Origin: Desulfobacteraceae bacterium 4572_35.1
Lineage (GTDB): Bacteria > Desulfobacterota > Desulfuromonadia > Desulfuromonadales > Desulfuromonadaceae
Direction: 5' to 3'
Length of the DNA stretch: 36,332 nt
Assembly: GCA_002084705.1 (NCBI GenBank)
Contig: NBLX01000014.1
Location: 1-36,332 of the forward strand
A model generated the notes under the pieces. That model made no database searches and was not told the DNA's origin. It saw nothing but the letters and a program-made list of their open reading frames with translations. Both the position numbers and the translations under genes were made by a program. This document shows positions 17,150-26,456 of this stretch, piece after piece (the first letter of the stretch is position 1; each line of letters begins with the position of its first letter).

Positions 17150-18220
17150 TTAAGCTTTCTTCGGGTATGAACCCAACACTTTAACAAATTGGCAGTATTG
17201 CCCAAGTTCCTCCACTGCGGCACTAACATTTTCGTCTTTTATGTGTCCCTCAACATCAAGAAAGAATATATATTCCCACGCTCGTTTTTTCAGCGGTCTA
17301 CTCTCAATTTTTGACAAATTGATCCCCCGTTCACCAAAGGGTTCAAGCATGCGCAAAAGAATGCCCGGCTCATCCTTGATACAGAACATAATACTGGTTT
17401 TATCCTGACCACTGGGCTCAGGCAGTTTTCTACTTATCACTAGAAAGCGAGTAAAATTACAGGAATTATCAGCTATATTACTCTTCAGTTGGCGTAGACC
17501 ATATTGGGCACCAGCCATAGCACTAGCTATGGCAGCAGCGGTAGAATCGTCTGCTGCCATCTGTGCCGCAGCTGCAGTACTGGCAACATCTATCAATGGC
17601 ACATCGGGTATATTTTCCTCCAACCATTTGCGACACTGGGCCAGAGCCTGAGGGTGTGAATAAACTCGTTCTATCTCATCAACGGAAGATGACAAGGAAA
17701 GTAAATCATGTGAAATTTCCTGCAGTATTTCTGCATTGATTTTTAATTCCGACTCCATGAACATATCCAAAGTATGGGTAACTACCCCTTCATTAGAATT
17801 TTCCACCGGAATAACGCCATAATCTGCTCGACCACGCGCAACCTCATCAAAAACAGCCGGAATACTTTTTTGTGCCACTAACTGGGCAGACAAACCAAAC
17901 TGCTGCATCGTCGCCACATGGGTAAAGGTAGCCTGCGGTCCGAGAAATGCTACCTTCATTGGTTGTTCCAAAGATAACGAAGCAGATATTATTTCACGAA
18001 AAACCCTTTGTATCGCCTCCACAGGAAAGGGACCATTATTCCCACTTTTCAAGCGTTCATAAATTGCCTGCTCGCGATTAGGGACATAAAATGATTTATG
18101 ACTATCCGCTTTGGCTTTACCAACATCAATTACAACCTGAGCTCTGGAATTGAGTAATTCCATTATCTGGTTGTCAATAGCATCAATTTTATCGCGTAAT
18201 GGTTGCAACGGGTCAGACAT
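17150..18220 (-). CDS. pheA: Bifunctional chorismate mutase / prephenate dehydratase (P-protein)
   Basis: Converts chorismate to phenylpyruvate for phenylalanine synthesis. The 356-aa protein has an AroQ chorismate mutase domain (about 5-85), a prephenate dehydratase domain (about 90-270, with GPQATFTH and NFTRFLVI), and a regulatory ACT domain (about 280-355). The ACT domain keeps GINLSKIESRP, the phenylalanine-binding motif, so feedback inhibition is expected. The start at 18220 is chosen because GGAG lies about seven bases upstream; an earlier in-frame ATG at 18241 lacks this. It is the first gene of the pheA-tyrA-aroA-cmk-ispH cluster. Confidence 0.96.
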   Translation of the reverse strand: MSDPLQPLRDKIDAIDNQIMELLNSRAQVVIDVGKAKADSHKSFYVPNREQAIYERLKSGNNGPFPVEAIQRVFREIISASLSLEQPMKVAFLGPQATFTHVATMQQFGLSAQLVAQKSIPAVFDEVARGRADYGVIPVENSNEGVVTHTLDMFMESELKINAEILQEISHDLLSLSSSVDEIERVYSHPQALAQCRKWLEENIPDVPLIDVASTAAAAQMAADDSTAAAIASAMAGAQYGLRQLKSNIADNSCNFTRFLVISRKLPEPSGQDKTSIMFCIKDEPGILLRMLEPFGERGINLSKIESRPLKKRAWEYIFFLDVEGHIKDENVSAAVEELGQYCQFVKVLGSYPKKA

Positions 18221-18536
18221 AGTCAACTCCACAACTAACATAACAACTTAGAATTATAAAAAGGCTCGAAGAATTTACATTATCAACAACGTAAATGCAA
18301 CGTAACTATAAAATAACATTCTATTTTTAAATATTGATGATCAAATTGGCTTATAATTTTATTCCGATTAAATATTTATTCCCCGGCACTTAAACAACCG
18401 ATACTAACAACACATGTACAGTCGTAAAACTAATCGTAAAAACATTGCTTTATTGCAATTAATTGTGCTAGTTTATCGCGGTTAAAAATAACGATAAGCG
18501 ACCAACCTCTAACTGCAATAAACTTGAGCACACTAA
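18221..18536. other. Divergent intergenic region between pheA and the Bax-like gene
   Basis: This 316-bp AT-rich stretch should hold the promoters for pheA (minus) and the Bax-like gene (plus). I see TATAAT matches on the plus strand (18352-18357) and the minus strand (18253-18258), but no well-spaced -35 hexamer for either. No coding frame or RNA gene was recognised. Confidence 0.5.
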
Positions 18537-19520
18537 ATGACAACTATTACTAAGAAGTTTTGGCTAATAATCCTTATTTTTCCGTTAATTTTGTTGGAGG
18601 GATTAAATCCCAGCAACGCAAATGCCAACACCTCAATAAATCAAATAAAACCTACATCTTACAAAGATTTACTAAATTTATTTGTCAAGATGGATTATCA
18701 TTGGGATACGCTAGAACTTGGTGTTCCCAACATAAAACTGCACAGTTTTCCAGCAGACATTGAAAAAATAAGTAATGTACAAGAGAAAAAACACTTATTT
18801 TTTATGAGTTTACTTCCCATGATTATATCTCAAAACAATTCGATTCTCCAACAACGTCAACAATTACAACAGATTTTGAAAGACCATGATCAGCACCAAA
18901 AGTTGACACAATGGCAACAGCGGTGGCTACATGATCTTGCAAAACAATATCGTTGTAAAATAACACCTGAAAACCTAGATAATAAACGTAATGAAATTTT
19001 GCGCAGGGTCGATATTGTGCCTGCGGCATTAGTGATTGCTCAAGCGGCCAATGAATCTGGTTATGGCACCTCACGCTTTGCTCAACAAGCAAACAATATT
19101 TTCGGCGAATGGACTTTCAAACCAGGAACAGGTTTAATTCCCAAGCAACGCAGCGCTGGAAAGACCCATGAAATAAGGGTATTTAATCATCTAAGCGAAT
19201 CGATCTACTCATATTTGAACAACATCAACACCCACGGTGCCTATGAGAAATTACGCCAATACCGCGAACAAATGCGTAACAATAACCAGCCATTAGATGC
19301 ACAAAAACTTGCGGAAGGTTTAATGAATTACTCAACCAGACGTGATGCGTATGTTTCCGAGATCAAAAAAATGATCAACTATAATCGATTGAGTGATTTA
19401 TCGGAAATTAACTTACGCTCATCGTATGCTAAAGTTGCAGAGCAAGAGGCGACGGTACCTAAGGCTATGCTCCCCATGAGCATACTAAGCTCACGTATAA
19501 ACGCCAAGCAATTGATATAG
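18537..19520 (+). CDS. Bax-like secreted glucosaminidase-domain protein
   Basis: Predicted exported peptidoglycan hydrolase of 327 aa. A signal peptide occupies about residues 1-30, ending near NANA. The C-terminal half (about 150-300) is a glucosaminidase (PF01832-like) domain similar to E. coli Bax. It contains AALVIAQAANESGYGTSRF, in which the glutamate is the expected catalytic acid, followed by NNIFGEWTF and a later YSTRRDAYV. The N-terminal part contains a glutamine-rich helical stretch. Cleavage would be of N-acetylglucosaminyl bonds in murein. Only a weak TTGAG lies before the ATG. The gene converges on the deacetylase gene. Confidence 0.88.
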   Translation: MTTITKKFWLIILIFPLILLEGLNPSNANANTSINQIKPTSYKDLLNLFVKMDYHWDTLELGVPNIKLHSFPADIEKISNVQEKKHLFFMSLLPMIISQNNSILQQRQQLQQILKDHDQHQKLTQWQQRWLHDLAKQYRCKITPENLDNKRNEILRRVDIVPAALVIAQAANESGYGTSRFAQQANNIFGEWTFKPGTGLIPKQRSAGKTHEIRVFNHLSESIYSYLNNINTHGAYEKLRQYREQMRNNNQPLDAQKLAEGLMNYSTRRDAYVSEIKKMINYNRLSDLSEINLRSSYAKVAEQEATVPKAMLPMSILSSRINAKQLI

Positions 19521-19554
19521 GCTACACACAAGCTGAGTTCAGTCACATAACTAT

Positions 19555-20592
19555 TTATGGATGAATCCACAAATGACTGAACCAGTACCACGATTTACCA
19601 TCGCAGCTTTGCGCAGTCAGTGTGTACTTGTTACGCCGCCCTGCCAATGATTTTTCGGCACGGACACTAAATTTATCAGCCCCCAGCGCAACAGCTTTCA
19701 CCATTTTTTGACCTTGTACATAACAACACAAACTGTCCACATTTATATCTGTAGTATCAAGGCTAAAAACCATCAACGGAGGGTCTTGATCAGCTAAAAC
19801 TGGATCGGAAGTGGAAAATAATTTAATCGGCAAGGGCTTCATTGCCAATTTACTTTTGAAGCCGGACAGGGTTGCATACGCCCCCCCCATGGGAAAGCGA
19901 GGCAAACTATAGTATGAACTTAACTCTGAACTGATAACACCGGACTGCTGTGCAAATGCAGCATCAAACCCCAATTCTTCCAGCAACTCCTCCATAGCTG
20001 AAGAATATTCCCCGTAGGGATATGCAAAGGCCGTTGGAATATAATTCAGATATTTTTTGAATGCTTTTTGAGCGCTGCCAATATCCTGCGATGCTTTTTG
20101 ACGCCAACCATCTGGGTCATTGACTTCGTTGCCGACAAAATATGGGTGCGATGCAGAATGATTGCCAATTTCGACCCCTTCATTTTGTAATTGACGCAAC
20201 TGGTGCCAGTTAAGATAACTGCCACTTCCCACACTACCACTGCTAACAAACAAAGTTACCGGGAAACCATATTGGCGCAGCAAAGGCATAGCTCCAGTTA
20301 AAAAAGTACTGTAACCATCATCAACAGTTAAAGCAGCACAACGATCTGGCAAGGAGATGCCCTTTTTAAGCCGATTAACGATATCGCTAACATAGAGAAC
20401 TGTATAGTTATTTTGGTGTAGATATTCTAATTGGTTGGCAAACACTTCAATATCTATATTCGTCGAAGGATAACGATCGTCGCCAAAACGGTGATAAACA
20501 AAAACATTTGCCTGTTGCGCTGCCAACACCGTACCAGCAAATAGCACCAGTAACAGCACTGTACCAACCAAATATCTTTTTATCATACCCAA
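19555..20592 (-). CDS. Secreted polysaccharide deacetylase (NodB domain)
   Basis: Predicted exported, metal-dependent carbohydrate de-N-acetylase of 345 aa. After a signal peptide (about 1-25) comes a NodB domain with VYHRF, the metal-site motif TVDDGY and the histidine motif HSASH. This resembles the PgaB/IcaB group acting on poly-N-acetylglucosamine or similar polymers. Residues about 240-345 form a C-terminal extension rich in beta strands that ends in HLWIHP and has no recognised domain. The first codon may be TTG (20592) or the ATG two codons later. The gene starts 3 bp after the RelA/SpoT-like gene, so the two are co-transcribed. Confidence 0.88.
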   Translation of the reverse strand: MGMIKRYLVGTVLLLVLFAGTVLAAQQANVFVYHRFGDDRYPSTNIDIEVFANQLEYLHQNNYTVLYVSDIVNRLKKGISLPDRCAALTVDDGYSTFLTGAMPLLRQYGFPVTLFVSSGSVGSGSYLNWHQLRQLQNEGVEIGNHSASHPYFVGNEVNDPDGWRQKASQDIGSAQKAFKKYLNYIPTAFAYPYGEYSSAMEELLEELGFDAAFAQQSGVISSELSSYYSLPRFPMGGAYATLSGFKSKLAMKPLPIKLFSTSDPVLADQDPPLMVFSLDTTDINVDSLCCYVQGQKMVKAVALGADKFSVRAEKSLAGRRNKYTLTAQSCDGKSWYWFSHLWIHP

Positions 20593-20595
20593 TCT

Positions 20596-22029
20596 CTATT
20601 TCCTTTGTACATGGGATCTTAAGCAACGACGAATACTGTTACGCGCCTTAGGCGTTATGGCCCATTCAAGCCATTTTGGTAATACTGATAATTGGTCGGT
20701 AATTTCAATGAAAACTTGATCTCCATCCATAAGTGAAGTTTTCAAAAGTCTGGTTTGACCGTTAATTCTGGCACGAAATGCATGCAACCCTAGCTGTTCA
20801 TGAATATCAAAAGCAAAGTCAAGAGCACAACTCCCCTCAGGCATCATTCGCACTTCTCCGTTGGGAGTATAAACAAGAATCGTAGCTGATGCCAAACGCA
20901 AACGTTCTATATCAAAAACAGATTCACCGTCCAGCAAGCTACGCATCAAATCATCGAAATTCTGTTTTCGGAACTCAAATCCTGGCGCTAACACTCCAGC
21001 TTGATTGAAACGATCCAATTTACGCGTTGTGATCCTAACCCGCAAACGATATTCTCCTGCTTGAATTGTCGTTTTAATAGCCTGATAGCCATGTTGCGAT
21101 GGAGCATTAAGGTGATCTTTCAACTTACCGGTAATTGGTCTGAATAAACGATGCAAAACGCCCAGTGCCATGTAGGCATCCATAGTTGAATTGACCAGTA
21201 CGTCAAGGGTGTAAAGAGCACTGACACCGCGCGAGACACGTATGACACTCTCAAGAGAAAACGGACGCCAAGTGTCATTCAATAAAACATTAAGGTGGTG
21301 ACGCTCAAATTCTGCATTGATATCGCTGTGGATTTTTTTTAAAGTTGCGCTTGAGCGTTGCTGAACTTCGGTCAATACTCGCTTATAACGGGAAGCTCTA
21401 CGCGGATACAACACAGCTATGGACAAAGTTTCTAGTTCACTTGCAACTTGACCCATCCCCAAATGACGCGCTAATGGGATATATACCGTCCGAGTTTCCT
21501 CAGAAATCAACACCTGCTTAGCATGAGATAAGGCTGAAATAGTACGTAGATTATCAATCCTATCCCATAATTTAAGACACAGCACCCGGATATCTTTAAT
21601 TGCTGTCAATATCTGGTTACGATAAGTTTCCTCCTTTAAGATGTCACGACTTAGTTCAGGATCCTCAACCTTGGTCAACCCGTTGACAAGCAACGCAACT
21701 TCGTTACCAAATTGAGCCTCAATCTCCTCAATGGCAATGGGAGTATCTTCTACAACATCATGGAGTAAACAGGTGATTATAGAAGAGAATTCCATCCAAT
21801 GGCGAGCCGCAAGATGAGCAACTCGCAAAGGATGAAACAAGTAAGGTTCACCAGATTTTCTAAACTGAGACGCATGAGCTAATTTGGCCAACTTAAAAGC
21901 ATCATTAAGACTGGTAATACGCTGCTCGAGCTCTTCATCTGACAAACTTCCGCCATGATAGGTGACTAGGAGCTCTGTAATCTCCATCATCAACTTTTGC
22001 ATTTCACGCTCTTGCGCCTGAGTCAACAT
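20596..22029 (-). CDS. RelA/SpoT homologue: HD hydrolase intact, synthetase degenerate, TGS
   Basis: A 477-aa RSH-family protein. The HD hydrolase domain (about 35-195) keeps the manganese-site residues: His66 (FHPLRVA), His90-Asp91 with Glu94-Asp95 (LHDVVEDTP), and DRIDNLRTI. The synthetase region (about 220-350) is recognisable from KLKDHLNAPSQHGYQAIKTT. However, the GRPKxxxSxxxK loop has become WRPFSLES, the metal-binding aspartate position of the DLIAIR-type motif is not conserved, and the ExQIRT motif reads RVRITT. ppGpp synthesis is therefore unlikely while hydrolysis is plausible. A TGS domain (about 385-445) follows, and no ACT domain. The ATG at 22029 has GAGGTG seven bases upstream; a TTG at 22044 is less likely. 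Confidence 0.88.
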   Translation of the reverse strand: MLTQAQEREMQKLMMEITELLVTYHGGSLSDEELEQRITSLNDAFKLAKLAHASQFRKSGEPYLFHPLRVAHLAARHWMEFSSIITCLLHDVVEDTPIAIEEIEAQFGNEVALLVNGLTKVEDPELSRDILKEETYRNQILTAIKDIRVLCLKLWDRIDNLRTISALSHAKQVLISEETRTVYIPLARHLGMGQVASELETLSIAVLYPRRASRYKRVLTEVQQRSSATLKKIHSDINAEFERHHLNVLLNDTWRPFSLESVIRVSRGVSALYTLDVLVNSTMDAYMALGVLHRLFRPITGKLKDHLNAPSQHGYQAIKTTIQAGEYRLRVRITTRKLDRFNQAGVLAPGFEFRKQNFDDLMRSLLDGESVFDIERLRLASATILVYTPNGEVRMMPEGSCALDFAFDIHEQLGLHAFRARINGQTRLLKTSLMDGDQVFIEITDQLSVLPKWLEWAITPKARNSIRRCLRSHVQRK

Positions 22030-22102
22030 CCTAAAACACCTCAACCGTCATCGACAAAAATAAAATAGTTTCCGTCCAAATTGGCATCTATTTAGAGAAC
22101 AA

Positions 22103-22450
22103 CTAGCCCGGAGGCCACGCCATCTTTCGCCCCCCTAAAAGATGATAATGAAGATGATATACTGCTTGACCTCCATCTTCATTACAATTATTAACCAATC
22201 TAAAACCAGGCTCTGCTATATCAAAATCCTTAGCCAGCATAACTGCAACTTGATGAATATGAGCAATCAATAAATTGTCTTCATCGGTAATATCAGTTAT
22301 TCGCGCTATATGCTTACGTGGTATAATGAGCAGGTGCACAGGTGCTTGCGGATCAATATCCTTAAACGCAACCACCAGTTCATCTTCATAAACTTTATCT
22401 GCTGGGATTACACCTGCGACAATTTTACAAAAAAGACAATTGTCCACCAT
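22103..22450 (-). CDS. HIT family nucleotide hydrolase (Hint-like)
   Basis: A 115-aa histidine-triad protein. The active-site triad is His99, His101 and His103 in YHLHYHLLGGR, and the N-terminus, CLFCKIVAGVIPA, is typical of Hint/PKCI-type purine nucleoside phosphoramidases. The start is fixed by a very strong GAGGAGG six bases before the ATG at 22450, ruling out a longer frame from 22474. It lies upstream of the RelA/SpoT-like gene with a 73-bp gap. Confidence 0.94.
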   Translation of the reverse strand: MVDNCLFCKIVAGVIPADKVYEDELVVAFKDIDPQAPVHLLIIPRKHIARITDITDEDNLLIAHIHQVAVMLAKDFDIAEPGFRLVNNCNEDGGQAVYHLHYHLLGGRKMAWPPG

Positions 22451-22572
22451 TATCAGCCTCCTCTTCTGTTTCAATCATTCTGTCCGAGTCCAAATTAAGT
22501 AGCGCATCATCTAGAAAAAAGGCAAACGTGTTGTCGACTATTGTTACAATTGTCCACGGTGCTAACCTTTTC

Positions 22573-23364
22573 TCACATCAACGGATCCGATAAACACGTA
22601 TCTGCCACAACACCCTCAGCAGTATCATATGTTGATAAATGAATGAGAAATTCGCGATTACCTTTAGGACCAAGAATCGGGCTAGCTATCACTTTTTTAA
22701 CATCGCAGACCAAACGCTGAGCAGCCTCTTTTATCTTTTCTATTACTTCATGATGCAAATGCGGATCGCGTACCACACCACCCTTACCAACTCGACCTTT
22801 CCCTACTTCAAACTGTGGCTTAATAAGTGCAATAATATCAGAATGTTTACTCAACAGTGTTAATGTCGCAGGTAATACTTTTTCCAGGGAAATAAATGAC
22901 GCATCAATCACCGCCAAATTTGGTTTCTCAGGTAAACCTATGCTAGCTAATTCTCGAATATTTGTGCGCTCCAGATTGATAACACGCTCATCTTCACGCA
23001 AACTCCAAGCCAATTGGCCATAACCAACATCAACAGCATAAACCCTTCTTGCACCGTGTTGTAGCAGACAATCGGTAAATCCGCCCGTTGATGCCCCAAC
23101 GTCTATAGCTACCCTGTCTTTTACAAGCAGATCAAAACATCGCAATCCTTCCGCCAGTTTCATTCCACCTCGGGAAACATAAGGTATATCTTCACCGCGT
23201 AAACGAATTTGAGCCTCAATATCAACTTTTGTGCCAGCTTTATCCACTACATGATCGTCAACTAATACCTTACCAGCCATTATCATAGCGCGAGCACGTT
23301 CGCGGGAACTACACAGTGTCTGATCAACCAATAGTTTATCGATACGTTCTTTAAAAACTGCCAT
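22573..23364 (-). CDS. TlyA-family rRNA (cytidine-2'-O)-methyltransferase
   Basis: A 263-aa protein with an N-terminal S4 domain (about 4-65; ERIDKLLVDQTLCSSRERAR) and a FtsJ/RrmJ-like methyltransferase domain (about 70-250). The AdoMet site is VAIDVGASTGGFTDCLL. Catalytic-type residues are visible in RGGMKL, DASFISL and IKPQFEVG. In characterised cases TlyA methylates cytidines in 16S and 23S rRNA; many homologues are mis-named hemolysins. The start at 23364 (MAVFKERI) is chosen because the S4 domain begins there. An in-frame extension to 23427 is hydrophobic and outside the family. Confidence 0.92.
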   Translation of the reverse strand: MAVFKERIDKLLVDQTLCSSRERARAMIMAGKVLVDDHVVDKAGTKVDIEAQIRLRGEDIPYVSRGGMKLAEGLRCFDLLVKDRVAIDVGASTGGFTDCLLQHGARRVYAVDVGYGQLAWSLREDERVINLERTNIRELASIGLPEKPNLAVIDASFISLEKVLPATLTLLSKHSDIIALIKPQFEVGKGRVGKGGVVRDPHLHHEVIEKIKEAAQRLVCDVKKVIASPILGPKGNREFLIHLSTYDTAEGVVADTCLSDPLM

Positions 23365-23586
23365 TGTTATATGCTCAATTTGGATAATATGCGTTGTGTA
23401 AAAAAAGAGGTAGAATAGAATAACCAACCCGAATCACGCCATAATCTAACATAGCCAATCAGTTGGCAGCAACACAAACAGAGGAGTGGCTCAGAAAGAA
23501 CTAAAAAACATTTTATTAGGATAAAACTGATATAGGCATTGGAATAAACTATAAGACCATACTAAACCGCACTATTTACGAAATCA

Positions 23587-23910
23587 TTAATGACATAATT
23601 TGAGATATTCTTCGCGTCCATTCATAAAATTTAATATTTTCACTCCCATGCCAGCGTATTTTACTTTACGTAACAAATTAGGGGGCACTTTACGTGCCCA
23701 ATGAACTCGTCCCTCTGCACGAATGACAACTCCGTCAGAAGTCTCAAGTTCCAACAAAACAATTTCTCCAGGAGCGTAAACAATAAAAGATTTAATGCAA
23801 ATTCCAGATTCAGAAATATCTGAAGTAAAACCAACCTTGGAAGGAATATTAGTGCCATACATCACCCTAATCCGCTTGCGGAAACGTGCTTTTCGCCGTT
23901 TATCAACCAT
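23587..23910 (-). CDS. PilZ-domain protein, probable c-di-GMP receptor
   Basis: A 107-aa stand-alone PilZ domain. The N-terminal basic motif RKARFRKRIR contains the RxxxR c-di-GMP ligand pattern, and DISESGICI matches the D/NxSxxG motif, so ligand binding is likely. It lies 28 bp beyond the broken AsmA gene on the same strand. Its effector target is unknown; the HDOD-GGDEF protein at the left of the window could supply the ligand. Confidence 0.87.
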   Translation of the reverse strand: MVDKRRKARFRKRIRVMYGTNIPSKVGFTSDISESGICIKSFIVYAPGEIVLLELETSDGVVIRAEGRVHWARKVPPNLLRKVKYAGMGVKILNFMNGREEYLKLCH

Positions 23911-23938
23911 TTTTTACCAATCCGTTTCGTATTAAAAT

Positions 23939-24505
23939 CTATTTTTTCAATAAATTCTGCAAGGTGGTCTCCAAAAGTTCCACCCCAGGCACCACTTTTA
24001 CAGCATCTTGTACACCTAATTCTTTATCAATTTTTGCATTAATTTTATCAACACTTCGCTGAGCTAGTGTGTGCTTAACCTTTGCAAGATTAACACTAAT
24101 CTTTGGCGTACCTAGTTGCCCAGAAATGGTCAATGGGACAACCTCCCAACCTTTTTTATCCTGCAAATATTCCAGCAAATTTGAATCAGCTTTCAATTTA
24201 TCTTTGACCTCCGGCGATAAGTATATATCTATATCCGACTGGACATTACCGCCAAAGGTATACAAACCAGCGGACATCAACCTCGCTTTATTTCCGACAA
24301 ATTTAGTTACATATTCCAGCTGACCTCCAATGTGTAAATCAAAACCACCTGTCCCCTGTTTAAAACTAAAAACCTTCAACTCTGAAACATTAAACAGTCT
24401 AGCCAGCTTATTCAACAATCCGCTATTCTGCATCTGACCATCATTAATAACAAATTCACCAGCAGCAGAAAGATTTTGTTGTAAACGTAACCAAACCTTG
24501 TCGAT
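23939..24505 (-). pseudogene. AsmA-family protein, 3' part (frame-shifted from 5' part)
   Basis: This is the C-terminal part of an AsmA-like outer-membrane biogenesis protein, in a different frame from the 5' part. Reading back from the stop at 23939, the frame is open to a TGA at 24506-24508. The encoded stretch QQNLSAAGEFVINDGQMQN matches the conserved C-terminal AsmA block and starts upstream of the first ATG in this frame (24433). A separate protein starting at that ATG would cut through the motif. The frame change must lie between 24456 and 24505. Some 50 residues normally found before this block also seem to be missing. Confidence 0.72.
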
Positions 24506-26162
24506 TCAGGTCTACCCTACCTGATGAATTCAACACTCCGTCAGCCAGGCGAGCGTTGAAATAGTCATACACCACAACACTATCGTTAACTGTATAGTGA
24601 GCCCGTACATTAGTCAGTTTATAGCTATCCAGAGTAAGATCCGCTATCGAGATATCACCTATCAAGTCTACAGGTAAATTGAATGGTCCCGGTTCCACAA
24701 CCACTAAATCGGCAGGATATCCTCCGCTACTACCGCCTACTCGCGGTTCACTCAATTTATGATCATAGCCGATACCCATAGTAGTAAAACTATCAGCCTT
24801 AATGTTTAAATATATCTTTGGTCTGTTAGCTGACCAATTCTTTGAGTGCAAATCCAACGCCATAGCGTTATCACCAACGACCAGCTTAAGCTGTTTTGAG
24901 CGTAACTCTTTACCATTCAACGTTATCTCACCGGATAATGATGGACGAAGCTTACCTACACTTGCCTGAATACCATCTAAAGCAATAGTAGCATTTGCCA
25001 GTAGATTCTTAATGTCACCACTTCCAAGCAGATCCATTTTTAACGTTAGATCACCGGCGAGATCATAACCCTCTACAGTACGTGCAAGTTGTTCTGGCAA
25101 TACCGAAACAACAGAGCGCATCTGCCATTTGTCAGCAACAACATTCACGTCAAAATATGGCGCAGTGCGTATATTCTTAACAACACCAGCGCCATGTAAA
25201 TTTACACCGTCAACATTTAAATCTAACGAAGAAACAGTAATTAGATCCGTACTATTATCAAGAGTAATATCACAATCAATAGCAAGATAATCTGCATGTA
25301 GCTGATAAGGTACAAACATTGCGTCAAGCTGGCGTAAATCAAGTCTACCTTTAACATTGTGCCGAGTAGCATCGCCCCAAAAGCGACCATCAATGTTCAA
25401 TTTCAAACTATTCAACTTTCCGGCTAGATGGCGATAATATGGTTGAAATTGCACCATATCTAAATCAGCAACATTCAAATTTACATCGTAACTGCCATCT
25501 CCAACGTTAAGTAATCCATCAATATCTACAGGCGCACCATTAATTTTCCCCCACAGTTTAATATCAAAAGCATCTACCAGGGAAAAACCACTGACTTGAA
25601 CCCCAAGATCATGTAAACGGTAACGATGTGGAACTGCAGAAAAACGATAATCTCGCAAAAGGATCTCGCCTTGGGTGACAAAAACTTTACTGACAACAAG
25701 ATTGATATTCTGATCTTTATTATCACGGTGCGCTAAAGTATCGGAGCCTTTATCAGACGGGTTACCACCGCCATCAACAAGTTGCAATAAATTAAGTTTA
25801 CCATCTGATAATATTACAACATTAGCGCGTGGATGCTCCAATCTAATCTCATCGACAACAATTCTTTGGGTAAAAAGGGGAAGTAGCTGATAACGCATCA
25901 CAACCTTGTCGGCTGCCAAAAACATGCTTTTACCATTACTGCTCAGCAACTCTAGATTGGTTAGAGCCACCCCAGACAATAAATTTACCTCAATTTTTCC
26001 CAGATTTATTTTACAGTGGAGATAATTTTCTACGATAGGCACCAAAGTATTGCGCATTTTCTCAGGGGTAACGAGAAGTCTTGCCATGATAATCAAGCTA
26101 ATGCAGGCTATAAAACCACCGAGAACAGCATAACAGATATATTTACGCACCCTGCCAAACAT
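24456..26162 (-). CDS. AsmA-family protein, 5' part (truncated)
   Basis: A 568-aa N-terminal part of an AsmA-type protein, a family of bridge-like proteins linked to lipid or envelope transport between the membranes. It has one N-terminal membrane helix (about 8-28), then long beta-strand repeats with typical phrases such as VTPEKMRNTLVPIVE and LLSGVALTNLELL. After GRVDLNRQGL the frame runs into an unrelated short end (FCCW) and stops. The conserved C-terminus continues in another frame immediately downstream. Either the gene is broken or the assembly has an indel or deletion here. Confidence 0.78.
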   Translation of the reverse strand: MFGRVRKYICYAVLGGFIACISLIIMARLLVTPEKMRNTLVPIVENYLHCKINLGKIEVNLLSGVALTNLELLSSNGKSMFLAADKVVMRYQLLPLFTQRIVVDEIRLEHPRANVVILSDGKLNLLQLVDGGGNPSDKGSDTLAHRDNKDQNINLVVSKVFVTQGEILLRDYRFSAVPHRYRLHDLGVQVSGFSLVDAFDIKLWGKINGAPVDIDGLLNVGDGSYDVNLNVADLDMVQFQPYYRHLAGKLNSLKLNIDGRFWGDATRHNVKGRLDLRQLDAMFVPYQLHADYLAIDCDITLDNSTDLITVSSLDLNVDGVNLHGAGVVKNIRTAPYFDVNVVADKWQMRSVVSVLPEQLARTVEGYDLAGDLTLKMDLLGSGDIKNLLANATIALDGIQASVGKLRPSLSGEITLNGKELRSKQLKLVVGDNAMALDLHSKNWSANRPKIYLNIKADSFTTMGIGYDHKLSEPRVGGSSGGYPADLVVVEPGPFNLPVDLIGDISIADLTLDSYKLTNVRAHYTVNDSVVVYDYFNARLADGVLNSSGRVDLNRQGLVTFTTKSFCCW

Positions 26163-26456
26163 CAGATTTATCTTTCTGGAATGATATAATAAACATACTC
26201 TGGAGATATCGGACTAATAATGCCAAATCTTTAATAAGAATGCAATAAATGCGTATCAACCCAAGACTCGCAACAGGTTTTATCAAGCTACCCTATCTCG
26301 GATTTTGGGCGTTGTTTCCAACTTGAAAGATAAAACTTTTTGAGCTAACCTGCTAACCTCTTTAGTGATAAGTTGGTTTTGCCTAAGCAACCAAATTGTC
26401 TCACATTTTAGATGTTTTTTTATTTTCCATCTTAGCTCTTGGGAATTATAAAATAA

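Noticed and set aside
26249-26326. 25-codon frame in the gap between AsmA and the precorrin-2 dehydrogenase gene
   Set aside because: It is very short, has no ribosome site and shows no recognised similarity; I see nothing else firm in that 294-bp gap.
26318-26380. CCAACTT/AAGTTGG inverted repeat followed by T residues
   Set aside because: The arms are 45 nt apart and only 7 bp long, so this is not convincing as a terminator.
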